Shown here: piece by piece, positions 20,975-32,949 of the stretch
Layout of the letters: the number at the start of each line of letters is the position of its first letter
Numbering within the stretch: the first letter of the stretch is position 1
From: Sabellastarte sp. h YS-2021
Taxonomy: Eukaryota > Annelida > Polychaeta > Sabellida > Sabellidae
NCBI GenBank assembly: GCA_964017235.1
Contig: OZ024927.1
Span: 28,229,160-28,293,159, forward strand
DNA length: 64,000 nt
Reading direction: 5' to 3'
Program-made: the position numbers and the translations under genes
Notes under the pieces: generated by a model
The model's database searches: none
Seen by the model: only the letters and a program-made list of their open reading frames with translations
What the model was told of the DNA's origin: nothing

Positions 20975-23930
20975 TTATACTAATCAGACCTTAAACTTGT
21001 AAAAGATTATACTATTTTAAACTTAAAACATTATCATCTACACACAAGACTATATTGACACATATTAACATTGGTAAGCTTACACATTATCTACATATTT
21101 ACAAGAAACCTCATGTAAAATAATTACACAAAATTGATGAAATAATTTAATAATAATAACAAGGCATTTTCCATGCCACCACAAATTAAGCAACGGATCA
21201 ATTACAATCTTTTATGATCAAACCTTTGTTCTTGTTCAAATATTCAGTTACATTTACAAATATTCATATAGTTTGTTCCAAATAACAATTATTGTAAAAG
21301 CTTAAAACGATCACCTCAACTGGCTGTTGTTTCAGTTAGTACGTCCTACTAACATAGGATTAAAGTTCATATGTTGACAAAATACTATAAAGTAATGCAA
21401 GTTAGGTAATTACAGTACCAACACACTCAACCTTTCTCAATCCCGAATGAGAGTCCAATCTACTGCAGTCTGCTTCAATCCACCTCTTGAGCAGGGTTAA
21501 GATTTATCCAAAATAATACAATAAGTAGACATGATACTTATTGCTGCAAAACTTTGAGCTTCTGATACCATCTATGGGTATATGAAATCAATAAGTAAAA
21601 ATCATCCTTAGTTGGAGCAGCTCCATCAAGCAATCTTGAGATGGGCGTGAGATCTTTTGATAACGAGATCGCGCAAGTACCATCTCGAGATGGTGTGGAT
21701 CAGTACTTTGTGCCCCACATCCACATCAGCCCAGACTGAGAGGGTTCACACCCAATCCCCTATCTGTTTCCTGTCTGAACACCAGGTAAGTTGTCCAGGT
21801 GTCAGTATGAAAGAATCTGGTATTTACAGGAAACTCCTGCAAACAGATCCAGCCCGCACAAGCAGATATCATGGTGCAACAGGCACCTTAACAGAAATAT
21901 GCAGGATTGCTATAGCAATTTGATAACAGAATGTAGTCATGACCCAAGGAGGATGTGGCAGGCACTCAGTATAACTCTTCATGGGGCTTTTGAATCTGCA
22001 CTGTCTGAACATGACATGGCAGTAGGTTTGTTGCATTCATGTCCTCGATTTGAATACAATCCCCCATTTTTGTCATTTAGTAGGTTGATCTCAATCCGAA
22101 TCGGAAAACTACAATCGGAATGATTGTGTTCAGAGGCTACAGTACTTCCGGATAGAGTTCTGAGTACTGAGGAGTCCATCAGGAACAGTTTACAATAATA
22201 TTAAACTGTTTGAATTTATCAAAATCCCGATGTTTTTTTCAGAATCTTGTCTTCTAAAACCCATCTTGAACCTATCTTACCATTTGAAAAGTATTCTTTT
22301 TTTATCTTACACTGATCATAAGTGGATCATATACCGACCAGATGGATTGGAACACTATTGCAAATTTTGGGGGAACCTATTGGAAGACTTTTGAGGCAAT
22401 CACAGCATCAATCGGATAGCTATTTCACCATGGGACTTAAGCCCAGACTTCGACCTAAATTGAAGGCTTTGGTCTAAAATTTTGTCAACAGAATGGTAAC
22501 TCATGGTCTTAAGACTTCGAGGATTTCACAAAGCAACTAAGTCCATGAAATTGCTAAGTCAGTTGACTTAACTTTATGTCTGGTAGGTAGTGGGGTTAAA
22601 TTTTGTAAAGAAGACTTAAATATGGCCACCATAAACTTTTTTCCACTTCAAAATTTAAAATAGCTGGAACTAAAGTTTAATTATACAGAACACCTCATTA
22701 AAGTAGTCTTTGGGAAGTTTATCTGTGGTAGCAAGGTTTTTCATTTCAAAACAATACTTACCCTTAGATAAAATGCATCAAATGAAGGATATATGTCACC
22801 AATAGTATATTTTGAATACATATAAAAGGTCATATGACATAGAAAACCACTGTGGTTATTTGATAAGCTTGGACTTAGCTGAGTCATCCTTTTTGAAACC
22901 CCCATACATGCCCAGATTCTGGAGCAATACCTGTCTGTGTATGAGTGAAACTGGAGTAGTTTTGAGGGTACTTGTTACCAAGGCAGGTCGTACAGGTATA
23001 CATTGGGGGAGATTCAGCCACATTTCAGCACATTTGTGGACATCCAGGAGGAAACTCCCTTGTTGGCCCCGATTTTACCCCTCATCCACTACTGGAGCAG
23101 TACGTGGCAGCACCGAAAACAGATCAAGAAAGAATAAAAAAAATGACAAAATACACTAAATGTAAATGCTTCTGGACCACAAGACTTAACCCTTTCCGGT
23201 GTGTTCCCCATTTACTTCAGAACCATCTGCTCGGCCGCCAAAGTAGAACTGTACCATTAACATATTATTCTGCAATGTCCTAATACAGGCTCCACAAGGA
23301 CTGGTAATTGGTGGGATTTATGATTTAGTTTAGTCATAATCAACTGATATAAATCATCAATCATGCAGATCTTCATTTGAAAGTCAAACTTGGAAATAAA
23401 TAGCAGTCAAACTGATAATTCAAAAATTTAAATCACTAAAAAATATTTCTTTAAAATATGCAATTTACGATATTACACAAGAGGACAAAGAAGATCAACC
23501 TGGGAATACATTTTATATGAAGAAAAAGTAGTAATCTACAAAGACAGGTGGTGTCCATGTTAATACTTTAGCAGGAGGCTAACTGTAACTAGTCTTACCA
23601 AGGCGAAATTTTTCATATAAAATTAAAAGTTTCATAACTATTGTCCATAATAGCAGCTTATTGGGGTATATATTTGTATTTTGCACCCAAAACACAATAA
23701 ATACTTGAGTAATGTATTATATCATTCATTTGAATGATCTACCATTGAAATAAGATAAAATATACCACAATTTTGCTAACATGTTGCAAATATGGCCTAC
23801 TAGTTGAATGGTCTTCTAAAATTACTAAAATTTGTACTTAGATATATCTGCACATATTACAAAACAGAGAAAATGTTATTTGATAACACACTAAATGGCA
23901 GGAAAAGAAAAGAAAAAAAGTCAAACTTAA
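20975..23930. other. stretch without identified gene
   Basis: AT-rich, with a somewhat more GC-rich part at 21640-22180 that includes the 16-bp perfect palindrome ACCATCTCGAGATGGT (21679-21694) and a consensus-like splice donor CAGGTAAGT near 21783. Open frames at 21657-22123 and 22812-23283 have no recognisable domain. I see no supportable gene. Confidence 0.4.
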
Positions 23931-24139
23931 TGTAAAAAACTAGGCACTGTTAGAGTTTCCAAGCGTTGAAAGTGAAATATAAATTAAAAAACTATTAAGA
24001 GCCATGCTGTAGGCTAGTTTATCCTGTGGTTGTCCATGAGATAGGTGATCAGAGTTTATGGAATCCATTGAGAGTGATGAAGTACCTATCACAATAAGTT
24101 CAGAGTTCACCACACTCCAAGCCACTGTTTTCTCACCAA

Positions 24140-24260
24140 ATCAACCCACTGCTGAGGCGACACGAGCAGACAAGGAAAAAAAAAACACACTGCGTGACGT
24201 CACGCAGCCCAGCGCGAGATTTCTAAACTCTCGCGGAGTGAGCCGGGGAAACAACATGTA
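24140..24260. promoter_or_regulatory. CpG-rich patch with CRE palindrome
   Basis: A short CpG-rich island in AT-rich DNA. It holds the perfect 18-bp palindrome CTGCGTGACGTCACGCAG (24189-24206), centred on the CREB/ATF site TGACGTCA. Just downstream lies an inverted pair CGCGAGA...TCTCGCG (24212-24218, 24228-24234). These motifs are typical of CpG-type promoters, but no downstream exon was recognised, so the promoter role is inference. Confidence 0.4.
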
Positions 24261-24269
24261 TCACTGAGT

Positions 24270-27200
24270 ATCCAATGTATTATTGTTTATACCACCTTGG
24301 GCGCGGAATTGGGTGATTAATGTATATCATAATGATTTGCAGTTTAGTTTTTGTATACTAATATAACTTTATAATGTTCCAGCTACGAGATACCAAAGAT
24401 AGATTCTCTGTTGCAAGCAATTATTCTGTTATATATTTTTTCGCTGATACATGTTAAAAACCCGAGAGATACATGAGTAGAAGGACAGAGTTCTGACATT
24501 TTATCATGCATTATATCAGCCCTTATCTAACCTTCTTGTCACTAGCAAGATAAAAATGAACAGTCTTTGTTGAGCGCCTGGGCATTTGAGAGAATTCCTT
24601 TCACGATCCCTATAATGAATAGAACCTATAATTGGATGTGGAAAAATCAGCTCAATATTTTGAATTTCTAATTTTGTGCAAATAATTACAAAAGCCTAAT
24701 GAATTTTTGCTCCAGACTCCGGGGAGAATTAATCTTGATAAATTGTAAAATTGCTGAAAGTAATAGGAAAAATGTGGTTAAAGATTATATTTTTATTTAT
24801 GACACTATTAGGGTTGGTTTTTCAATAATATTGATGATTCAAAAGGAAGTCATCACTAAATGTCACAGTAGTTGACAGTCTGATTAACGTGGAGATTCAC
24901 ATAGAATTCTATTGTGATCACAAAATCATTACACCCTATTTCAGTTTGATATTTCAGCATTAATATTTTTGGATTAAAATATAGATTTGCATAAGAACAC
25001 GTTATAAAGCTGAATTTAGTGTGTACTCCGTATCTGTGCCTCTTTTAGACGAGTGCCAAATTAAGGCGAGGTGCAATGAGCCATTATTTGCATGCACAAC
25101 TACAAAACATCGGTTTGAACTTTTGAGTTTCAGAGTTGGTTTTACGTTTCTAAAGCAGCTGGGGTTAGATTTAGAAGGACTATTAGTATTAAACCAAACT
25201 GTCATGTACAGGTAACTGGAACAGGGTATGTAGGGGCGAGGATTAGATCTTTTGTGGCAGCTATAGACTACAGCAAAAACAGAGGCAGAATACAGCACAT
25301 CCTGCCAAGTCCAGCTACACAACTGGGGAGTACAAAGGAGTATAAAGTAAAAATACAGAGAATATACAGTAGAGCTACTGTAAAAATAGATTAAGGACAC
25401 AGAACGACGGGGAATGACAGAGAACTAGTAGGAAAATCTGTAGAGTAACTACAGAAATCATAGAACAACCTTCAGTTACTGGTGGTTATAGGTGGTAATA
25501 TGAAATGCATGTAAACCGATAGCCAATACCGCCTGCAGTATGATCAAGGCAATACTGGTACCTCCCACTTTCAGATGTACATTAAAATTCTACCAATTTT
25601 CATCATATAAAAGTTTGTGGCTTGCAAAAAATACACATTGAAGAGTACACTGAATGATCCCAGTTAACATTGTTCAAGGCACTAGCAATTCCCATCCCTG
25701 TTCCAGGCCAGAACTTTAAATAGAGAAATATCTAAAAATAACCACAACTTAATGTGAGCCAAGACAATGTTAATCTTAGACAGAATGAACCTATTTTTGA
25801 ATCCTACAAGCTTCATCCACTGCCATGTGGCTACATGAGCTGGTTTAGAACCCATCGGGCACAAAGAAGAGATGCCAGTGGAAAACTTTGAAGCCAAACT
25901 CTGAGAAAGTTGGATTGAAAATGCCCACCACAGAATAAACAGGATCCATGTTGAAATGCCAGGGCATTGGATGACATATATTTCACAGTGGGGACTCCAG
26001 TGCCTACTCTATCATGCCATGAAATATACAGCAGAAAACATTAGTAATAACCTATACATTAGAACTAATCACAGAAAAAAGGCAATATATGGCTGATACA
26101 TCATGCATGTAGGTCGCCAGTGTTATCACTGTTATGATTAGGTTGACCTTTTTGGCATTCTGTAATGTTGTAAAACCAACAATATTACTGAATGTTTACC
26201 AAGAAACTGCTCACAGTAACATGCAAGTAAATTCATCCACATAAGAGATTCAACATTCACTCATATTCTTATGCTTTCTTATTTTCTGAGATAAAATTTA
26301 AAGACCAATGATTTGTCAACTGCTGAGAATTCTTATGACAACTAGAAATACATTCCTAGAAACTGAGAATGAATGTTGCTGAATGATGTTGATAAAGGTC
26401 CAAAAGCTGAATTTCTATGTGACATTAGCGAACAGCCAATTATCACACGCCTTACAAAGTTTATATTATATATAAATGTTCCTGATTGGTTTTGGTCATG
26501 ATTGAGTTTGAATTTATAGTTTACTTCATTTTTTTACTCTCTTTTGTTTTGCTAATTTTAGGCATGTGTTCAATGAAGGTAATACTCAGTACATGACCAT
26601 TGTCACAATTTGAAAACCTGTAGAAACAACAACAATAATAAGGAAGATGTAAGTGCTGTACAAGGTATGACCACCTTGTAATACTTTGAGGAGAGGGTTG
26701 TATCTGACATAGCCAACATATCCAATGAATGATAAGTGAATGACATATTTATAAAGCGACAAATTAGGCATCACCTAAGGTGTTGATATCCAAGAAGGGA
26801 TGATCCAACTGCCAGAAAAGTCCACATTCATATTTGCAGCACATGGCTTTTTATAACTTGTGTACACATCACAGACTTAACAGTGCTAATAAATAAGCAG
26901 AAATATGTGTTTTTACGTTTGGCAATATTGTTTGCCAACTGCGTAAGGACACCTTAAAAAGTTCAATGGTCAAATACATGATTTTTTTATTAGTTTATTC
27001 TTTGTCTGTGATAAGATTTTATCACTCTCAAAACCTACTGGATCAATACTCAGTGAGTTTATGTACAACACTGCGTGACCTTGAAAGAATGCATGAAATA
27101 TGACCCCATAAAAGAATCACTGACCATGATTTCCCCATTTGTTGTTTTCATATCCCAAACCTGTGGGACCAATGACGTTTTGGGGACAGTGCTGTTGATC

Positions 27201-28430
27201 TGTTTCAGTACTACATGGTGAATAATAAAACTTCTACTGTAGAATAAGAACAAATGCAAAAGCCTAATAAAAACAAAGAAAAACAAGATCAATATAATGT
27301 AAATGTATTTTATAATAAGAAAAACGCAGTTGTTGGTTCTAAACATGCCTGTGACGTCAAAAGAATGCTCTGGTTGAATGACACACGAAGTGCCCGCCTT
27401 TATAACTCTCTCAAGCCAATAACAATAAACTCGGGGGCCAGTAAATATATTTCTCGCCTCCCCGACTATTTACAACGACTAGTATTCACCAGGAATGTTG
27501 GGACGCAGTACATAGAGCCACGTGTTGGAATTCCTGCGCCTTCCGCTACGAAATTCCTCCGCCAAGAAGCCACGCTTATCTCTGCAGCTAAAAGCTTCAC
27601 TTATTTATGTGATCCCCATCAAAAAAGAAGCGGACTTTTCCTCCTATACTCTCGGTAACTCTGTTGTTATTTCTCACTCAATCCAGACCACCTCATTAGC
27701 CCAGGAAAATATGCATAGTTCCTCATATTTAGAATTTCGAGGCGTTGGGGAGTTTACAGCAAAACAATGCAGGCGAAAAACATATAGCTGCACAATGGGG
27801 GAATGCTAAACCTCCAAACCCCTCAAACTGATACAGGCAAAACATGGTCAAAATATCAAGCTAATTGCTCTGTTCAAATAGTATGGAATGGCAGTAGGTG
27901 GATTTTAAATAAATAGAGTATGATTTGGTGAGTGGAAGGCTAGTAAATAATCAAACAACTGTCATTTGTGTGTTACAGAATAGAATGACATAGAATAATA
28001 ATAATTGATAACCAATTATTAATAATTAATTCAGCACTCTAAATGTTATGAAGTTTTATTTTTGCACGTAAAATGTCAAAGAATAACATTTTTTAAATTG
28101 ACATAATATCTTGTTGACATAATAGTATCTAAAAAGATTATCCATCATTTAGACAGTTGATAAAAGAGTCTGTTTTTCCTTATTGCTGGTAAGATACAAT
28201 CCATCTATCTTGCACCAATATCTATTGTGTTGTTGGGGTTTTGTTTTACATTTTAGTTTACCGCTAGTTTTAAAACCGCTTGTTGTAGCTTTCGAGACAG
28301 AGAAAAGCAGTGCATGGTAGTATGATCCTTTAAATCCCCTCTATTGACTATGGAGTTCACAAATCCAACAAACATTTTTCTGAGTCCCTTTTAGTCATTA
28401 TGCACAGACATTTTGGAACTCCACCCCATT
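24270..28430. other. stretch without identified gene
   Basis: Mostly AT-rich. A more GC-rich portion at 27340-27660 contains TGACGTCA (27352-27359). On the minus strand it has an ATTGG box (27420-27416) shortly before TTATAAAGG (27405-27397), a TATA-like core. The open frame at 27254-27658 (134 codons) has no motif and is not called a gene. Nothing else is identifiable. Confidence 0.35.
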
Positions 28431-28432
28431 TT

Positions 28433-28680
28433 TTATATTTATTTATTTATTTGGGTTTTACGTCCCTTTCAACACTGTACAGGTCATATCACAACAGGTA
28501 GTTCGAAGGGCAGACGAAACCAGTACATACAGTTGGTCAAGGTTCTGTACTGTAAACTGCCGACCAACAGCAAGCAACTACCAGCTATCCCACTTGAGGT
28601 AGAGCTGTGAACCAAACCCCTGCCTCAGAGATGGGAGGCGAGAGTGTTACCACTCTGCCAAAGTGGCCCACATTTCTTAC
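28433..28680 (-). repeat. tRNA-derived SINE, near full length
   Basis: Read on the minus strand it starts with a tRNA-like part: TGGCAGAGTGGTAACACTC (box A, about 28660-28640) and GGTTTGGTTCACAGC (weak box B, about 28617-28603). A conserved body follows (CTCAAGTGGGATAGCTGGTAG, then the stretch near GTACAGAACCTTGACCAACT). It ends AAAGGGACGTAAAACCC and an AAATAAAT tail (28450-28436). Sister copies share the body at 30318-30560 and 61060-61225, and a piece of it lies at 29148-29225. Transcription would be by RNA polymerase III, with movement by a partner LINE. Confidence 0.8.
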
Positions 28681-28898
28681 AAGAACTAGGGAACATCTTG
28701 CCTTGCTTAAGGCTCAAATTTGCGTGATATCTTTTCAAACATGCACACAGATATTTGGTATTCATAAAGCACTCATACATGTTAAGACATAGAACTGTAT
28801 CAGACAGAGACTTAGCTGTATGCTGCTGTAAAAGTCAGTACATGTATGGGCACATTTTAGAAATTGAAACTCCATTATCTGAACTGAAAACTTTCCCT

Positions 28899-29115
28899 AA
28901 CTGCAAAGAAACTTGAGCCTTGAGCAAGGCTAGGGAACATCTGAAGACTCACCTTTTCATCTCTAGCTTCCCACACTGTGTAGAGGACTGCTGATCTAGA
29001 AATTCCCCTGACTATTAACCCTTTTGTCAATTTTTTTGTTAGTTTACCACACTGAGCACCCCCACCCCCATTTGGGGAAGATATTGCGCTTGCAAAGCAA
29101 TAGATTAGATACTAG
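28899..29115 (+). pseudogene. CR1/L2-type LINE 3' end
   Basis: The plus strand reads AREHLKTHLFISSFPHC (about 28931-28980), the same C-terminus as the LINE at 9118-10268. A 3' UTR follows, with CCCCCATTTGGGGAAGATATTG, interrupted by extra C residues, then CTTGCAAAGCAATAGATTAGAT. It is a heavily 5'-truncated copy of the same family. Confidence 0.85.
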
Positions 29116-29147
29116 CTGGTCAAACAAGTTTAACCAATAAACCATTG

Positions 29148-29230
29148 GACATTAGCAAACAACTACCAACTTTCCCACTTAAAAGACAAGGGCTGAATCG
29201 GAACATACAATCTCAGAGGTTAAACTTGAG
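29148..29230 (-). repeat. SINE body fragment
   Basis: The minus strand reads GTATGTTCCGATTCAGCCC then AAGTGGGAAAGTTGGTAGTTG, the box B end and start of the body of the SINE at 28433-28680. Fragment only. Confidence 0.65.
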
Positions 29231-29984
29231 CTTCTTTCCCATTTTACCCCTCTCGTCCCATTGTCGCTCACAAAGCACAACATTCTTGATAAAACATTGC
29301 ATTGTGTATTCCCCCATCTGTTAACTGTTTACTCTGCCTTATGATCTCTGTTGATCTTGTATGATTTGTATTGAAGATATATATTTTTGAACTCTTCACT
29401 GTAATCATATAAAACAGTGCAGAATGATATCTCAGTTTAATCAGAAATCAGCACTGGTTAGTACGATGATTTGCTTATCTAAGTTACAGCCTTCGATAAG
29501 ATGATAAAAATGTGATAAATTTGTCAGACTAAATTCCAATGACCACCTCCTTTACCCCAGGCAGTACCAGTATATATCTCTCTCCTCTTCTTTGGGTGGA
29601 GAAGGGTAATTAAAACAACTCATACGTGACAAATATAGATCAGTCTTTTTAGTATCTTTTTTTTTTCAAAACCAGTGTGATTTTTTTCGGTGTTGAAAGC
29701 CCAGTAACTGGAATAAGCTCACAGATAATTATAAATATACCATCAGAGACATCATTCCAGGACTGCAGAAATGACAAGAATTGATTTTTCTTCTGGCTTG
29801 ATTCTGTCTACGATGAATGCTAAAGTAGATGTTAAAGTTGGAAAAACTTTCATTATTTTTGAGGAGTTAATCTGTCCGCCAGAGTCAGCTTTACTTATGG
29901 CAAGTTTCAAGCTATGCGATTAATGCAGATTTAAAATGTTCACCCTCCAGAGCTCATCGATTAGAAAAGTGCATATCGGTGCCT

Positions 29985-30160
29985 AGTAACAATGTCACTA
30001 GACTTGCTTCATGTCTTTGTATTTCTCATTCCACCACATCTGACATACATGTAATCATTATGAATCCACCAGGTGAGTGGGAAACCTATCAGTCCGCATA
30101 TAATACCTTAGACAAAGGATTTGATGAAAGTCTACAATATCACTTGACCAATTTGATCTT
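29985..30160 (+). repeat. dispersed repeat, copy 1
   Basis: A block containing TTTGTATTTCTCATTCCACCA, CATTATGAATCCACC, GAGTGGGAAACC and a GGATTTGA(T/A)GAAAGTCT end. It recurs at 50155-50345 and 50875-51050, where the copies carry an additional internal segment. No coding content is evident. Confidence 0.8.
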
Positions 30161-30317
30161 TGCAAACCACCCACTCATGGAAACTTTAATATTGACTCAG
30201 TTATATGGTCATGGTTCGAACCCATCACTTCAAAAGATTACAGCCAACCACAACAGCACAGGGGATCTCTTCTGAGAATAAGTTACATAAAAATATTTTT
30301 GTCTTTATTATACAGTA

Positions 30318-30560
30318 TAGAACGGGCCACGGTTGCACAGCAGTAACACACTCACCTCGCACCACTGAGATCAAAGTTTGAATCGATGCCCGACCTCAAG
30401 TGGGAAAGCTGGTAGTTGCTTGTCTTTGGTGGACAGTTTACAGGTACAGAACCTTGACCAACTGTATGTATTGGTTTCTTCTGCCCTTCTAACCAGCCGT
30501 CACAGTATAAATGATAGAAAGGATCTAGGCATGATCTATACAACAATAAATAAATAAATT
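30318..30560 (+). repeat. tRNA-derived SINE, near full length
   Basis: Same family as 28433-28680, on the plus strand. Box A-like TTGCACAGCAGTAACACAC (about 30332-30350), box B-like GTTTGAATCGATGCCC (about 30376-30391), body CTCAAGTGGGAAAGCTGGTAG, then CAGAACCTTGACCAACTGTA, and an AATAAATAAATAAAT tail at about 30545-30558. Confidence 0.8.
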
Positions 30561-30616
30561 AGAATGTCACAGGCAACTATTCCTTTCGATAACTAGTGTT
30601 ACAGTTTGATAGGCAA

Positions 30617-31664
30617 CAAGGCCACTGCCGCAGCGGTTATCTCCCGCCTTAGAATCAGTAATAATGGAGTACTAAAGGAGATATAAGGCCTTTGTAGTAA
30701 GATAACCCCACTTGACATTGAAGAAGGGGTCAAAGGTAAAAGTCAGCAATTGGAAAATAGTCTCGGGCCTTGACTTTGTATAAGTCCTTTGGAACCCCTA
30801 GTAGCAATGATAAGGGAGATATAAGGCCTTTTTAATAGGATAATCCCATTTAACATGTGGTATGATGACCATTTTGTTTTTGAAAATAGGCTAAATTACT
30901 ATCAGGCTAACTTTCCTAGCCATATATATTTGATGAACCTAGCTGCAATATTTCAAGTTTCAGAGCATCTTAATGGTTTTTAAATAATTGTCTATGGCGG
31001 CCATTTTGTTTTTCAAAATAAGGCCAAACTTTTTCTCAGGCAAAATATTTGAAGGCCAGGACTTTTGATGGTCTGTCTTTATATTCTGAAGCCATAGCAC
31101 CAATAATAAGGGAGAAATAAGGAGGTTTTAGTGCGACGACCTCATTTAACCTTGAAGCAGGGGTCAAAGGTCAAACTCAACACCTGGAAAAGATTCCCTG
31201 GCCATGACTTCCTACAAGTTGTTTTCACATTCAGAACCTCTTGGAGCAATATTTGGGGAGATATAAGGCCTTTTTAATAGGATAACCTGTTTGACATTAA
31301 ACATGGGATATGGCGGCCATTTTGTTTTTTGAACTAGGCCAAAATTACTATCGGGCTAGCTTTTCTGGCCATATAGCTTTTGTGCAAATTTGATGAAGCT
31401 AGCTGGAATATTTCAAGATTTAGAGCACCTTTATGATTTTCAAACAATTAGCTATGGCAGCCATTTTGTTTTTCGAAATGAGCCTAAAATTTTGCAGAGA
31501 CAGGTTTTCATAGCCATAAACATTCCCTGCAAATTTGGTGAAGACATCTTTATAAATGAATGAGATATTAAGGTTTATGCAAAAACATGACGAACGGACG
31601 GATGGACGGAAGGAAGGCGTTTAAAATCTCGAGACCACGGCCTTCGGCCGCAGGTGGGAGATAA
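30617..31664. mobile_element. about 1.05-kb TTATCTCCC-ended repeat, intact copy
   Basis: The unit starts CAAGGCCACTGCCGCAGCGG then TTATCTCCCGCC and ends CGGCCGCAGGTGGGAGATAA. TTATCTCCC at the start and GGGAGATAA at the end form short inverted termini. The interior is an imperfect dimer of about 450 bp: the block near 30660-30740 (AATAATGGAG, GGAGATATAAGG, GGGGTCAAAGGT) returns near 31105-31185. A word close to AT(G/T)GC(G/A)GCCATTTTG occurs four times. A second copy lies at 51160-52175 plus 58998-59050. No protein is encoded, so it behaves like a non-autonomous element; class uncertain. Confidence 0.75.
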
Positions 31665-31667
31665 TAA

Positions 31668-32845
31668 GTATGCTGTTGTGAATGGATTTTAATCACACAC
31701 AACCAACACATACTCCACCACCCCCACACAGAAACACATACACACCATAGGGTCCTATGTTGGGCTAGTACCTGTTGTAAGATCTCAAGTTGGACTTCAG
31801 CAAAGAAAGCAATATTTAACATCAATAGATGCTTGATAAATGTAAAATTTGAAATTTTAATTAAAATCATTCACACAATAATCAATCTTCCTTGATTGGA
31901 TGAAATAAATCCAAAAACAATACCAACACGCCATTATTAGTGCTTCAAATAACACAACACATATCTATGGGAACTATTTATCTGTCAAAATCTATCAAAA
32001 TAAACATTTGGTTTGAAAACTTGGGCTTACTGAAGATATCAATTGTTAAGCTAAATTTAATTTCTGGGATATCAAAGGAAATAAATATATACATGTATAG
32101 AATTCTTTGAAATTAATAGGATTTTTTTTTGCTTTGTTCAGTGTTTGTGTAGATCTTTCCCTGACAACAGGAGGAATGTGGACCTCTGAAATCCTTAGCA
32201 CATCATTGATCACTTCACACCACTGACTGGATGGGATATTGCCACAGATAGCAGGTGTGACAGTCATAATGTCACCCCCACCACAAACCATACCAGTCTG
32301 TTAAGTTACACATACACATGAAGAGGTTCAACAAGCAAAAAGTTGTGGCAGTTGGTTTTTAATATTTCAGAACATAATTTTCTTTGTTTTTGTTTTAATA
32401 TATGAATTCCTGTCCATTTGTTAATGTGATTTCTCAAAAGTGCTAATCCATAGTTTAATGGAATATGCATAAAATATATTCTAATGATATGAAACTGATA
32501 TACCTTTACTATCAACTGAAATTAATGTTTTGAAATTAGAATCCCAGGCAGGACTTTGGAGACAATGGTAGTCTGATCAACAAGCGGTGCATAACTTGAA
32601 CCCAAATTTGCCTTTTCTCAACCATCACTGAAAAATCAAACTGGCCATCACCACATAATTTAAATAGTGAGTTTAAAACAATGATAAAATCTAACCAGTT
32701 TCAAATTCTATGTATGCACCTGGGCCATTTGACCTATATAAAACCTACCTCACTGTGTGTAAATTTATTTTGTCGCAGTTTTCAAACATCTAACAGAGGG
32801 CAAATTTGAGGCATTTGTGTTTCTCGTAACATCTAGGATCAGACA
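31668..32845. other. AT-rich stretch, no gene seen
   Basis: I see no coding sequence or known repeat here beyond simple AT-rich sequence. Confidence 0.5.
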
Positions 32846-32849
32846 AGGA

Positions 32850-32938
32850 TACTACTACTGCTACTACTGCTGCTGCTGCTGATGCTACTACTACTACTGC
32901 TATTACTATTACGACTACCAATAATAATAATAATAATA
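32850..32938. repeat. trinucleotide microsatellite
   Basis: A compound array of ACT, GCT and then AAT trinucleotides, with a few interruptions. Confidence 0.95.
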
Positions 32939-32949
32939 TAGAGCAAAGT

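Noticed and set aside
21775..21800. Splice donor CAGGTAAGT as the end of a host exon
   Set aside because: The upstream frame has no recognisable protein and no acceptor or partner exon could be identified.
22812..23283. Overlapping plus-strand frames of 115 and 103 codons
   Set aside because: Different frames of the same stretch, no motif in either.
25002..25400. 132-codon minus-strand open frame rich in aromatic and Ser/Cys residues
   Set aside because: Composition follows the AT-rich DNA; no conserved motif and no matching exon structure nearby.
27254..27658. 134-codon plus-strand open frame
   Set aside because: No domain, no repeated motif, AT-rich start, and it overlaps a candidate minus-strand promoter region; within reach of chance for the number of frames searched.
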